DNA of 12,267 nt from Actinomycetes bacterium (GTDB lineage Bacteria; Actinomycetota; Actinomycetes; Propionibacteriales; Propionibacteriaceae), in the NCBI GenBank assembly GCA_023432725.1, contig JAEYUH010000130.1, forward strand, positions 1 through 12,267, written 5' to 3'. This document shows positions 6,382-12,267 of this stretch, piece after piece. The notes under the pieces were generated by a model that had not been told where the DNA came from, did no database searches, and saw only the letters and a list, made by a program, of their open reading frames with translations. How positions within the stretch are numbered: position 1 is the first letter of the stretch; every line of letters starts with the position of its first letter. Position numbers and translations under genes: made by a program.

Positions 6382-6987
6382 ATGGCCCGTTACACCGGCC
6401 CCATCACCAAGAAGTCCCGTCGGCTCGGTACCGACCTGGTGGGCAATGACAAGGCGTTCGAGCGTCGCGCGTACCCCCCGGGCATGCACGGCCGCGGCCG
6501 CACCAAGGAGAGCGAGTACCTGCTCCAGCTTCGTGAGAAGCAGAAGGCCCGCTTCGCGTACGGCGTGCTCGAGAAGCAGTTCCGCCGCTACTACGAGGAA
6601 GCCAACCGGCTGGCCGGCAAGACCGGTGACAACCTGCTGGTCATCCTCGAGTCCCGGCTCGACAACGTCATCTACCGCGCCGGCTTCGCCTCGACGCGTC
6701 GCCAGGCCCGCCAGCTGGTGGTCCACGGACACTTCCTGGTCAACGGCCACAAGGTGAACGTCCCCAGCTACCGGGTGAGCGCGTACGACGTGATCGACGT
6801 CAAGCCCGCCTCGCTGAACGTGTACCCGCTGGTGGTTGCCCGCGAGACGCACCACGAGCGCGTCGTGCCGGCCTGGCTCACCGTGCGTCCCAACAAGATG
6901 CGCATCCTCGTGCACCAGCTGCCGACCCGCGAGCAGATCACCATCGACGTCAGCGAGCAGCTGATCGTCGAGCTGTACTCCAAGTAG
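6382..6987 (+). CDS. rpsD: 30S ribosomal protein S4 (cysteine-free form)
   Basis: 201 aa, start supported by GAGAGGA 9 nt upstream. The N-terminal region MARYTGPITKKSRRLGTDL and the S4 RNA-binding domain around SRLDNVIYRAGFASTRRQAR (with VNGHKVNVPSY after it) are clear. S4 nucleates assembly of the 30S body, and in other bacteria represses its own operon. The protein has no cysteine, so it is the zinc-independent C- form, in contrast with the zinc-binding L36 in the same operon. The gene ends in tandem in-frame stops TAG TAA (6985-6990). Confidence 0.97.
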   Translation: MARYTGPITKKSRRLGTDLVGNDKAFERRAYPPGMHGRGRTKESEYLLQLREKQKARFAYGVLEKQFRRYYEEANRLAGKTGDNLLVILESRLDNVIYRAGFASTRRQARQLVVHGHFLVNGHKVNVPSYRVSAYDVIDVKPASLNVYPLVVARETHHERVVPAWLTVRPNKMRILVHQLPTREQITIDVSEQLIVELYSK

Positions 6988-7004
6988 TAACGACCCACCC
7001 GTGA

Positions 7005-7026
7005 CCCGGGCGCAGCCGCGCCCGGG
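7005..7026 (+). terminator. 9-bp GC hairpin between rpsD and rpoA
   Basis: CCCGGGCGC (7005-7013) and GCGCCCGGG (7018-7026) are perfect inverted repeats around an AGCC loop, 18 nt after the rpsD stop. There is no T-tract, and no new promoter is obvious before rpoA. It is more likely a partial attenuator or RNA-processing or stabilising element than a full stop. Confidence 0.5.
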
Positions 7027-7072
7027 CACACCACTAGTCACCGTCAAATAGCGGGCGGTGGAGAGGAATCAC

Positions 7073-8077
7073 ATGCTCATCGCACAGCGTCCGATCCTGT
7101 CCGAAGAGGTGGTCGAGGAGTTCCGGTCCCGGTTCGTCATTGAGCCGCTGGAGCCGGGCTTCGGCTACACCCTTGGCAACTCGCTGCGTCGCACGCTGCT
7201 GTCGTCCATCCCGGGCGCGGCCGTCACCAGCATCAAGATCGAGGGCAACCAGCACGAGTTCTCCACTGTGGAGGGCGTCGTCGAGGATGTCACCGAGATC
7301 GTCCTGAACCTCAAGCAGCTGGTGCTCTCCTCCGAGGAGGACGAGCCGGTGGTCATGTACCTGCGCAAGTCGGGTGCGGGCGCCGTGACCGCCGCCGACA
7401 TCGCCCCGCCGGCCGGTGTCGAGATCCACAACCCTGACCTGCACATCGCGACCCTCAACGACTCGGGCAAGCTCGAGATGGAGCTCGTCGTCGAGCGGGG
7501 CCGTGGGTACGTGTCGGCAGTCCAGAACAAGAACCCGGACGCCGAGATCGGCCGGATCCCTGTGGATTCGATCTACAGCCCGGTGCTCAAGGTCACCTAC
7601 AAGGTGGAGGCGACCCGTGTCGAGCAGCGGACCGACTTCGACCGGCTGATCGTCGACGTCGAGACCAAGTCCTCGATCCTGCCGCGCGACGCCGTCGCCT
7701 CGGCGGGCAAGACCCTTGTGGAGCTGTTCGGGCTGGCCCGTGAGCTCAACGCCGACGCCGAGGGCATCGAGATCGGCCCCTCGCCGGTCGACGAGCAGAT
7801 GGCCGCCGACCTGGCCCTGCCGGTCGAGGAGCTCAAGCTCACCATGCGCTCCTACAACTGCCTCAAGCGCGAGGGCATCCACACCGTCAGCGAGCTGGTC
7901 TCCCGCTCCGAGCAGGACCTGCTGGACATCCGCAACTTCGGCTCGAAGTCGATAGAGGAGGTCAAGCTGCGGCTGCACGAGATGGGCCTCTCGCTGAAGG
8001 ACAGCGCCCCCGGGTTCGACCCGCTGGCCGCCCTTGGCCGCTATGACGCGACCGACGACTTCGACGATCAGTACTGA
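7073..8077 (+). CDS. rpoA: DNA-directed RNA polymerase subunit alpha
   Basis: 334 aa. I place the start at ATG 7073, because GAGAGG ends 6 nt before it and [12 protein letters not shown] is the expected beginning; a GTG at 7058 would overlap the ribosome site. The N-terminal assembly domain (about 1-225) includes [20 protein letters not shown] (28-47) and [17 protein letters not shown]. The C-terminal domain (about 248-310) includes [19 protein letters not shown], where Arg259 corresponds to the UP-element-contacting Arg265 of E. coli, and the helix-hairpin-helix region [16 protein letters not shown]. The tail is acidic ([10 protein letters not shown]), as is usual in actinobacteria. Confidence 0.98.
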   Translation: MLIAQRPILSEEVVEEFRSRFVIEPLEPGFGYTLGNSLRRTLLSSIPGAAVTSIKIEGNQHEFSTVEGVVEDVTEIVLNLKQLVLSSEEDEPVVMYLRKSGAGAVTAADIAPPAGVEIHNPDLHIATLNDSGKLEMELVVERGRGYVSAVQNKNPDAEIGRIPVDSIYSPVLKVTYKVEATRVEQRTDFDRLIVDVETKSSILPRDAVASAGKTLVELFGLARELNADAEGIEIGPSPVDEQMAADLALPVEELKLTMRSYNCLKREGIHTVSELVSRSEQDLLDIRNFGSKSIEEVKLRLHEMGLSLKDSAPGFDPLAALGRYDATDDFDDQY

Positions 8078-8103
8078 TCAACCCACATCAGGAGAACACG
8101 ACA

Positions 8104-8700
8104 ATGCCACAGCCCACGAAGGGCCCCCGTTTCGGCGGTAGCCCCGCCCACCAGCGGATCATCCTCGCCAACCTGGCCACCCAGCTGTTCCAGCACGGGA
8201 AGATCACCACCACCGAGGCCAAGGCGAAGCGCCTGCAGCCGCTGGCGGAGCGGCTGATCAGCAAGGCCAAGCGGGGCGACCTGCACAACCGGCGGCTGGT
8301 GCTGCAGACGGTGACCGACAAGGGCGTGGTGCACGTCCTGTTCACCGAGATCGCTCCGAAGCTCGCCGAGCGCGAGGGTGGCTACACCCGGATCACGAAG
8401 ATCGGGCCGCGCAAGGGCGACAACGCCCCGATGGCGGTCATCGAGATCGTGACCGAGTCGGTGGAGGAGTCCCGCAAGGCCAAGGCCAAGGGCAGCGCCA
8501 AGAAGGCCGAGCCGGCCAAGAAGGCGCCCGCTGCCAAGAAGACCAAGAAGGCTGAGGAGGCCGCCGTCGAGGCGGTCGCCGACGAGACCACTTCCGAGGA
8601 GGTCGCCACCGAGGAGGTCGCCACCGAGGAGGTCGCCGCCCAGGAGGAGGCTGCCGAGGGCGACGAGGCCGCCACCGAGGCCGAGGAAGCCAAGGCCTGA
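8104..8700 (+). CDS. rplQ: 50S ribosomal protein L17 with long low-complexity tail
   Basis: 198 aa, ATG preceded by AGGAG 9 nt upstream. The conserved core spans about 1-120: [39 protein letters not shown], and [20 protein letters not shown]. It lies near the exit tunnel of the large subunit. Beyond it are about 78 extra residues: a Lys/Ala-rich part (about 123-149), then an acidic Glu/Ala part (150-198) with three tandem EEVAT-like units. Such tails occur in actinobacterial L17 and their function is unknown. It is the last gene of the operon, followed at 21 nt by a strong stem-loop. Confidence 0.97.
   Translation: MPQPTKGPRFGGSPAHQRIILANLATQLFQHGKITTTEAKAKRLQPLAERLISKAKRGDLHNRRLVLQTVTDKGVVHVLFTEIAPKLAEREGGYTRITKIGPRKGDNAPMAVIEIVTESVEESRKAKAKGSAKKAEPAKKAPAAKKTKKAEEAAVEAVADETTSEEVATEEVATEEVAAQEEAAEGDEAATEAEEAKA
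8596..8640 (+). repeat. Three tandem 15-bp repeats inside the rplQ tail
   Basis: The unit GAGGAGGTCGCCACC occurs at 8596-8610 and 8611-8625 exactly, and at 8626-8640 with one change. It encodes [15 protein letters not shown] in frame, so changes in copy number would not shift the frame. Confidence 0.9.
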
Positions 8701-8720
8701 CCTCTGGTCTGACACCGCTC

Positions 8721-8754
8721 ACAGCGCCGCCCGTCTGGTGACGGGCGGCGCTGT
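8721..8754 (+). terminator. Terminator of the infA-rplQ operon
   Basis: A perfect 15-bp inverted repeat (8721-8735 with 8740-8754) with a TGGT loop, 21 nt after the rplQ stop. It is GC-rich and not followed by a T-run, which is usual in this phylum. Confidence 0.85.
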
Positions 8755-8831
8755 CGCGTCCGGTGGCAAAGCTGCCGCCTTTGACCGTGGCGGGCTGTCC
8801 CGCGGGCGACGGTATGGGCGATGATCGCCGC

Positions 8832-10103
8832 ATGGGGGGAGAACGACTGACCTTGTCGATCGGTGGTGAGCTGGCCGAGGCGATCCGGACGGCAGCCGCT
8901 GCAGCCGGGGCGAGCCCCGCCCACTGGGTGGGCTCAGTGGTGGCCGAACGGCTGGCCGGTGAGAATCGCTCGTCCGCGACGCCGGCGCCCGAGCAGGACG
9001 CCGGTGAGGGCCGCCCACGCGGTGGCGCCACCGACCCGACGGACTGGGAGCAGGTCACCGACGACACGGCGTCCTTCTCGGTGAGCCTGCCGAAGGGCTG
9101 GCAGAACCGGGCGTGGGTGGTGCCCACGCCGACCATGAGGTACCCGATGGTCACCACCACCAGCCCCGACGGCCGGACCACGCTGTTCACCGGCGACGCG
9201 GAGATCCCGATGTTCATCGATCCTGCCTCGGGCATGTTCCCGGCGCAGGGGATGGCGCTGCGGCCTCCCACCCCGGCCGGCGACTTCCTCGCTGAATGGC
9301 TCGACTACCGCGCCCGGGGCCGCCAGGGCTTCCGCTTGCTCGGCATCGGGGAGGACCCCCAACTCGTCGAGCTGGCCACCCGGGGCGCCGCGCGGAACGG
9401 GACACCCGTCACCTGGCTGACCGGCGCCAGAGCTGTCGCCGAGTACGACGAGGCCGGTGCCAGGGTGCGCGCGGTCTACCTCGCGGCCACCATCGGTCTC
9501 GGACCCGGCTGGCTCGCCCAGGTGCACGGCGTCAGCTCGGCGGACGACCCGGAGACCTTCCTGCCTGCCCTGCTGAGGATGGTGGATTCGGTAGTGTCCA
9601 CCCCCGCCGAGCAGCAACGGATCCTGGCAGAGCGCCAGGCGAACGATGCCCGCCACCGCGCGACGATGCAGCAGATCGACCAGAACACGGCGATGATGAC
9701 AGCCGGGCACCAGCAACGGATGGCGAACATCCAGGCCTCGGGGATCGCCCACCAGCAGAACATGGCCTCGCGCCAGGCCGCCTTCGATGCCGGGGTGGAC
9801 GCCTGGCAGCAGCAGCAGGCGTCGTCCGACGCCCAGCACGCCGGCTACCTGGGGGGTCTGCGCAGTGGGGCGGCCACGCCGGGCACGGGGGGCAACCCCC
9901 AGCAGGACTTCGTCAACATGATCAACGAGGAACGGACGGTGCTCGACGCCGACGGTCAGGCCCACCAGGTGGCGGCCGGGGCTGACCGGTACTACCACAA
10001 CCAGCACACCGACACCTGGGTCGGCCTGCAGGAGCACCAGGACATCGTGGAGGTCACCGGCGCCAACCGTGAGGACTACCAGGAGGGCACGATCCAGAGC
10101 TGA
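8832..10103 (+). CDS. Unrecognised protein with ribbon-helix-helix-like N-terminus
   Basis: 423 aa from ATG 8832. In-frame ATG 8814 and GTG 8763 are alternatives; none has a clear ribosome site, so the start is uncertain. Residues 4-42 (ERLTLSIGGELAEAIRTAA, then GASPAHWVGSVVAERLAG) follow the CopG/MetJ pattern of a beta strand, helix, turn and second helix. A disordered Pro/Gly/Ala linker spans 43-70. A globular region (71-255) begins TASFSVSLPKGW and ends with a helix, PETFLPALLRMVDSVVS. Residues 257-335 are Gln/Ala/Met-rich, probably a long helix or coiled coil. A Gly-rich linker leads to a C-terminal module (about 358-423) with NEERTVLDADGQAHQV, DRYYHNQHTDTWVG and EDYQEGTIQS. No signal peptide or membrane segment is visible. 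I do not recognise the full-length family. The gene sits where other actinobacteria often carry truA. Confidence 0.75.
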   Translation: MGGERLTLSIGGELAEAIRTAAAAAGASPAHWVGSVVAERLAGENRSSATPAPEQDAGEGRPRGGATDPTDWEQVTDDTASFSVSLPKGWQNRAWVVPTPTMRYPMVTTTSPDGRTTLFTGDAEIPMFIDPASGMFPAQGMALRPPTPAGDFLAEWLDYRARGRQGFRLLGIGEDPQLVELATRGAARNGTPVTWLTGARAVAEYDEAGARVRAVYLAATIGLGPGWLAQVHGVSSADDPETFLPALLRMVDSVVSTPAEQQRILAERQANDARHRATMQQIDQNTAMMTAGHQQRMANIQASGIAHQQNMASRQAAFDAGVDAWQQQQASSDAQHAGYLGGLRSGAATPGTGGNPQQDFVNMINEERTVLDADGQAHQVAAGADRYYHNQHTDTWVGLQEHQDIVEVTGANREDYQEGTIQS

Positions 10104-10125
10104 ACCACCCCGACCGGTGGCTCAG
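10100..10125. terminator. Bidirectional hairpin over two convergent stop codons
   Basis: CTGA-A-CCACC pairs with GGTGG-C-TCAG around a CCGACC loop (nine pairs, one mismatch). The TGA of the 423-aa gene lies in one arm and the stop of the osmC-like gene in the other. With only 18 nt between the genes, it may end both transcripts. Confidence 0.4.
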
Positions 10126-10592
10126 TCGGCTACCACCACAGTGGGCTCGTGGTGGACGGGAATGCTCACCGACCTGGCGATGAAGCAGTAGTCGGGCACC
10201 TTGTCGTGCAGTGCCAGCGCCACCTCCGGGTCGCTGTCGGCGGAGATGGTGACCTGCGGTCGCAGCGTGACCCCGGTGAACCTGCCGCTGCCGTCGGCCT
10301 CCTCCTGCATCACGCCGGTGGGGGAATCCTGATAGCCCGTGACCACCACCTTCGCCCCGACGCACAACCACAGGTAGGTGAGCAGGTGGCACTGGGCAAG
10401 TGAGGCGAGGAACAGCTGTTCGGGGTTCCAGCGGTCCGCCACGCCGCGGAAGAACGGGTCGGCGGTGCCGGGAAGGATGCCGGGCTCGGCCCTGATCTCG
10501 TGGTCGCGCCGGTAGCTGCGGTAGCCCGACGTCCCCTCGCCGGTGTTCCCGGTCCAGATCAGGTCGAGGTGGTAGTGGTGGTCGCGCGGCAC
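10122..10592 (-). CDS. OsmC-family peroxiredoxin-like protein
   Basis: 156 aa from GTG 10590-10592, which has a perfect AGGAG (10598-10602) five nt upstream. A longer frame to 10631 would add 13 residues and bury that site, so I reject it. OsmC hallmarks are WNPEQLFLASLAQCHLLTYL (55-74), with the peroxidatic-type Cys68 and nearby Glu58, and the second conserved Cys136 in VPDYCFIARSVS. OsmC/Ohr proteins reduce organic hydroperoxides using a thiol pair, in the cytosol. The extra Cys77 is of unknown relevance. This sequence fits the OsmC-like YhfA-type branch at least as well as Ohr, so the exact substrate is open. It is a single leftward gene, convergent with the upstream 423-aa gene. Confidence 0.85.
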   Translation of the reverse strand: MPRDHHYHLDLIWTGNTGEGTSGYRSYRRDHEIRAEPGILPGTADPFFRGVADRWNPEQLFLASLAQCHLLTYLWLCVGAKVVVTGYQDSPTGVMQEEADGSGRFTGVTLRPQVTISADSDPEVALALHDKVPDYCFIARSVSIPVHHEPTVVVAD

Positions 10593-10657
10593 GGTGGCTC
10601 CTTTCCGGGCGTCAGGATAGCCGCGCGCCACACGTCCCTCGGCGTCCGGCTCCCGCC

Positions 10658-10723
10658 AGCGCTCCTCACGGCGTCGAGCGCTCCCTCCCGGAGGGAGTTC
10701 TCGGCACGGTCGGGAGTTCTCGG
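10658..10723. repeat. 66-bp hairpin-forming repeat, copy 1
   Basis: Identical at 61 of 66 positions to the copy at 10804-10869. It contains two AGCGCT palindromes, a hairpin at 10673-10705 (CTCCCTC/GAGGGAG around CCG, then a 2x2 internal loop, then CGAG/CTCG with flanking pairs), and the 12-mer GGGAGTTCTCGG twice, 21 nt apart. It resembles a REP-type element more than a coding sequence. Confidence 0.9.
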
Positions 10724-10803
10724 TCGGGGGGAGCTGGGGGCGGGGAGGAGGCCGCGCGGCGGGCGGCGACGCGCGGGCTGTCCGGCGCTCGGTCGTCGCG
10801 GTG

Positions 10804-10869
10804 AGCGCTCCTTACGGCGCCGAGCGCTCCCTCCCGGAGGGAGTTCTCGGCGGGCTCGGGAGTTCTCGG
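10804..10869. repeat. 66-bp hairpin-forming repeat, copy 2
   Basis: Second copy, same orientation, 146 bp from the first. The hairpin (10819-10851) is kept. One of the five differences turns a T-G wobble at the stem (10674 with 10704) into a C-G pair (10820 with 10850), so the fold is conserved. GGGAGTTCTCGG again occurs twice. Confidence 0.9.
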
Positions 10870-10888
10870 CGGGCTGGCGGTGGCCGAG

Positions 10889-10937
10889 ACGAAGAAAGCC
10901 GGTGGCGCCACCCGGGGGGGACGGGTGGCGCCACCGG
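10889..10937 (-). terminator. rpfB terminator
   Basis: A perfect 16-bp inverted repeat (10899-10914 with 10922-10937) lies 65 nt after the rpfB stop. Read on the minus strand, the loop is TCCCCCC and the stem is followed by GCTTTCTTCG, a short T-rich tail. This is the only stem in the window with such a tail, so the leftward assignment is good. Confidence 0.85.
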
Positions 10938-11002
10938 TTCGGTCGGAGGGCCGGGATCGCAGGTGTTTCTGGGGGGAGGGGCGGTCCGGGTCCTCGGACG
11001 AA

Positions 11003-12124
11003 TCAGGCCGCGTGTCGGCAGCCCCAGGGCTGCAGGCCGGCCTTGGCGTAGTACCGGTTGGCAACGGTGATCTGCTCGGCGCGGCTGGCCTGGTGGGGGT
11101 AGGCGGCGAAGTCGCGTCCGCCGTTGGCGTCCCAGGAGGCCTTCGCGAACTGCAGCCCGCCGTAGTAGCCGTTGCCGGTGTTGATGTGCCAGCGGTTGCC
11201 CGACTCACACCTGGCGATGCGGTCCCACATCGCCGCCCGGGCGAGGTTGAGGCCCTTGCCGGAGGAGGAGACCTTCGTGCCGACCGCGCGAACCGCGTTC
11301 ACCGGCTTGCGGAGCACCTTCTCGGTGACCAGTTCCTTGTCGGTCTGCTTGCCGTTGACCTTGGTGATCCGGTAGGTCCGTTCGGCCTTGCCGTTCTTGC
11401 CCGCGGTGACCAGCCGGGACTCGCCCGACCACAGCGAGGAGTCCTTCCTGGTGACGACCTTGAACGCGATCTTCTCGGTCTTGGTCTTCTCGAGGACGTC
11501 GACCTTGTCGACCACCACGTCGAGGCCCTCGGTGATCTCTGTCGTCCGTCCCGGCTTCAGCCGGTCGTCGCCGTCGACCTCGATGCCCTGCTCGACCAGC
11601 AGATCGGCGACCGAGGCCGCCGTGGTGGTGAGGTCGGACTTCTTGCCCGCCAGCTTCAGCGTGACGTCCTTGGGGGTGGTGATGGCCACGGCCAGCCCGG
11701 TGCGCGGCAGCGTGGTGGAGCGGGAGAGCGACAGCTTGGCGCCGTCCAGCTCGCGGGCCCGGAACTCCGCCAGCGCCTCGTCGAGGCTGGTCGCGGTGGT
11801 GAAGAAGCTGATCGGGTCACCGTCGACGTGCAGGGTGACCTGCTTGGAGTACTCGACGGTGATGGTCTGGCCGTCGGCAACGGAATCTGACAGGGCGGGG
11901 TAGACCAGGTCGCGCTCGCCCAGGGTGATCCCCCCGTTGGCGAGCACATCGGACACGGTGAGGGCGAAGCCGGACGCCGCGACATTCTGGCCGTCCACGC
12001 TGAGGGTGACGTCCTTGTGGAGCGCTGTCGCAGCGGTGGTACCGCCGGCGAGCAGCGCAACGCTCAGGGCGCTCGCGGCGAGGATGGTGGACTTGGTTGG
12101 CAACAGCTTCCCCCGGGCAGACAA
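11003..12124 (-). CDS. rpfB: Resuscitation-promoting factor RpfB (DUF348-G5-Rpf)
   Basis: 373 aa, read from TTG 12122-12124 with AGGAAA (12129-12134) upstream; a second TTG at codon 8 is a weaker alternative. An N-terminal signal peptide spans about 1-34 (KSTILAASALSVALLAGG core). Three DUF348 repeats lie at about 37-90, 95-140 and 151-200, then a G5 domain at about 207-283. The lysozyme-like Rpf domain (298-369) contains MWDRIARCESGNRWHIN, with catalytic Glu307, and NGYYGGLQFAKASWDANGG. Cys306 and Cys369 are placed to form the disulfide known in the family. RpfB is a secreted or surface-attached peptidoglycan-cleaving enzyme that promotes growth and exit from dormancy. The order matches mycobacterial RpfB; ksgA (rsmA), which often follows it, is absent here, and a terminator follows instead. 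Confidence 0.96.
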   Translation of the reverse strand: MSARGKLLPTKSTILAASALSVALLAGGTTAATALHKDVTLSVDGQNVAASGFALTVSDVLANGGITLGERDLVYPALSDSVADGQTITVEYSKQVTLHVDGDPISFFTTATSLDEALAEFRARELDGAKLSLSRSTTLPRTGLAVAITTPKDVTLKLAGKKSDLTTTAASVADLLVEQGIEVDGDDRLKPGRTTEITEGLDVVVDKVDVLEKTKTEKIAFKVVTRKDSSLWSGESRLVTAGKNGKAERTYRITKVNGKQTDKELVTEKVLRKPVNAVRAVGTKVSSSGKGLNLARAAMWDRIARCESGNRWHINTGNGYYGGLQFAKASWDANGGRDFAAYPHQASRAEQITVANRYYAKAGLQPWGCRHAA

Positions 12125-12131
12125 CAGGTTT

Positions 12132-12181
12132 CCTGAGAAGAGCCTGCATCATCCTGAGAGGTTTGGCAAGTTTTTCTCAGG
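12132..12181. repeat. Three CCTGAGA elements before rpfB
   Basis: CCTGAGA occurs at 12132-12138 and 12153-12159 (21 bp apart, two helical turns) and inverted at 12175-12181. The last two form a perfect 7-bp inverted repeat that flanks the candidate -35 box. The arrangement fits an operator for a dimeric regulator; the factor is unknown. Confidence 0.5.
12141..12169 (-). promoter_or_regulatory. Weak candidate rpfB promoter
   Basis: On the minus strand, TTGCCA (12169 to 12164) and CAGGCT (12146 to 12141) are spaced by 17 bp. The -35 is good; the -10 departs from TAnnnT at its first base. Initiation near 12135 would give a very short leader. Confidence 0.3.
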
Positions 12182-12211
12182 TTGGGTGGCCGCCTCGGGG
12201 GGTGAGACGGA

Positions 12212-12245
12212 ACGAGCGCCGCAGCCCTGGGGCTGCGGCGCTCGT
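12212..12245 (-). terminator. Strong stem-loop upstream of rpfB
   Basis: Perfect 16-bp inverted arms (12212-12227 and 12230-12245) with a 2-nt centre, or 15 bp with a 4-nt loop. Read on the minus strand the stem is followed by TCCGTCTC. It probably ends a leftward gene that lies beyond the window and isolates rpfB as its own unit; it could also end a rightward transcript. Confidence 0.65.
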
Positions 12246-12267
12246 GGTGCCGGGACGTGTCAGAGGA

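Larger units (their letters stand above)
10593..11002. other. Non-coding interval between osmC-like gene and rpfB
   Basis: 410 nt without a credible protein gene. It contains two 66-bp direct repeats with internal hairpins (10658-10723 and 10804-10869), an 80-nt GC-rich stretch between them, and the rpfB terminator (10889-10937). The promoter of the osmC-like gene should lie near 10600-10660, overlapping or next to the first repeat, but no clear -10/-35 pair is visible. Confidence 0.6.

Noticed and set aside
5668..7047. Leftward 459-codon frame across rpsM, rpsK and rpsD
   Set aside because: It lies opposite three unmistakable ribosomal protein genes and has low-complexity content typical of high-GC antisense frames.
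8781..8834. TTGACC at 8781 as the -35 box of the 423-aa gene
   Set aside because: No acceptable -10 lies 16-19 bp downstream; the nearest TATGGG is 26 bp away.
10658..10869. CRISPR array
   Set aside because: Only two copies, 66 bp long with an 80-bp interval, and no cas genes nearby; the size and internal hairpins do not fit.
10880..11890. Rightward 336-codon frame opposite rpfB
   Set aside because: Antisense to a fully recognisable DUF348-G5-Rpf protein; composition is Gly/Asp/Leu/Val-rich with no motif, and its beginning covers the rpfB terminator.
12125..12267. ydaO-type c-di-AMP riboswitch before rpfB
   Set aside because: The visible upstream stretch is short, holds a terminator-like stem and a candidate promoter close to the start codon, and shows none of the conserved ydaO core I could recognise.

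Overview
This window is high-GC actinobacterial chromosome. The evidence is the alpha-operon proteins (IF-1, L36, S13, S11, S4, RpoA, L17 with a long Lys/Ala/Glu tail), a RpfB with DUF348, G5 and Rpf domains, a HelD-type RNA polymerase ATPase, frequent GTG/TTG starts and U-poor GC hairpins as terminators. A member of the Propionibacteriales is my best guess from overall protein character, but this is not proven by anything seen here.

Layout. Positions 1-333 hold no credible protein gene. Read on the minus strand, 55-172 contains three hairpins with C-rich loops that resemble the actinobacterial 6C small RNA followed by a terminator stem. From 334 to 4618 five genes run leftward: a PadR repressor, a HAAS-like one-TM protein overlapping it by 8 nt, a four-TM protein 8 nt further on, a zinc-free quinone-oxidoreductase-like MDR enzyme 29 nt further on, and helD after a 56-nt gap. 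A 36-bp palindrome (4636-4671) over the likely PadR promoter looks like an autoregulatory operator.

From 4847 to 8700 infA, rpmJ (37 aa), rpsM, rpsK, rpsD, rpoA and rplQ run rightward behind a clear promoter at 4754-4783. They make an initiation factor, five ribosomal proteins and the RNA polymerase alpha subunit. The 268-nt rpmJ-rpsM spacer is packed with hairpins and a 19-nt direct repeat, so it is a candidate structured leader. A perfect 9-bp hairpin separates rpsD from rpoA, and a 15-bp-stem terminator follows rplQ.

Downstream of the terminator is an unusual 423-aa protein. It has an N-terminal ribbon-helix-helix-like segment, an unrecognised globular middle, a Gln/Ala-rich helical stretch and a Tyr/Trp-rich C-terminal module. 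It converges on an OsmC-family peroxidase gene with only 18 nt between them, and a hairpin spans both stop codons.

The 410-nt gap 10593-11002 is non-coding. It holds two direct copies (61/66 identical, 146 bp apart) of a hairpin-forming 66-bp repeat, then the rpfB terminator. rpfB (11003-12124, minus) starts at a TTG, and its upstream region has three copies of CCTGAGA and a strong terminator-like stem at 12212-12245. The best candidates for something undescribed are the 66-bp repeat pair, the rpmJ-rpsM leader, the C-loop RNA at the left end and the ribbon-helix-helix-fused protein.
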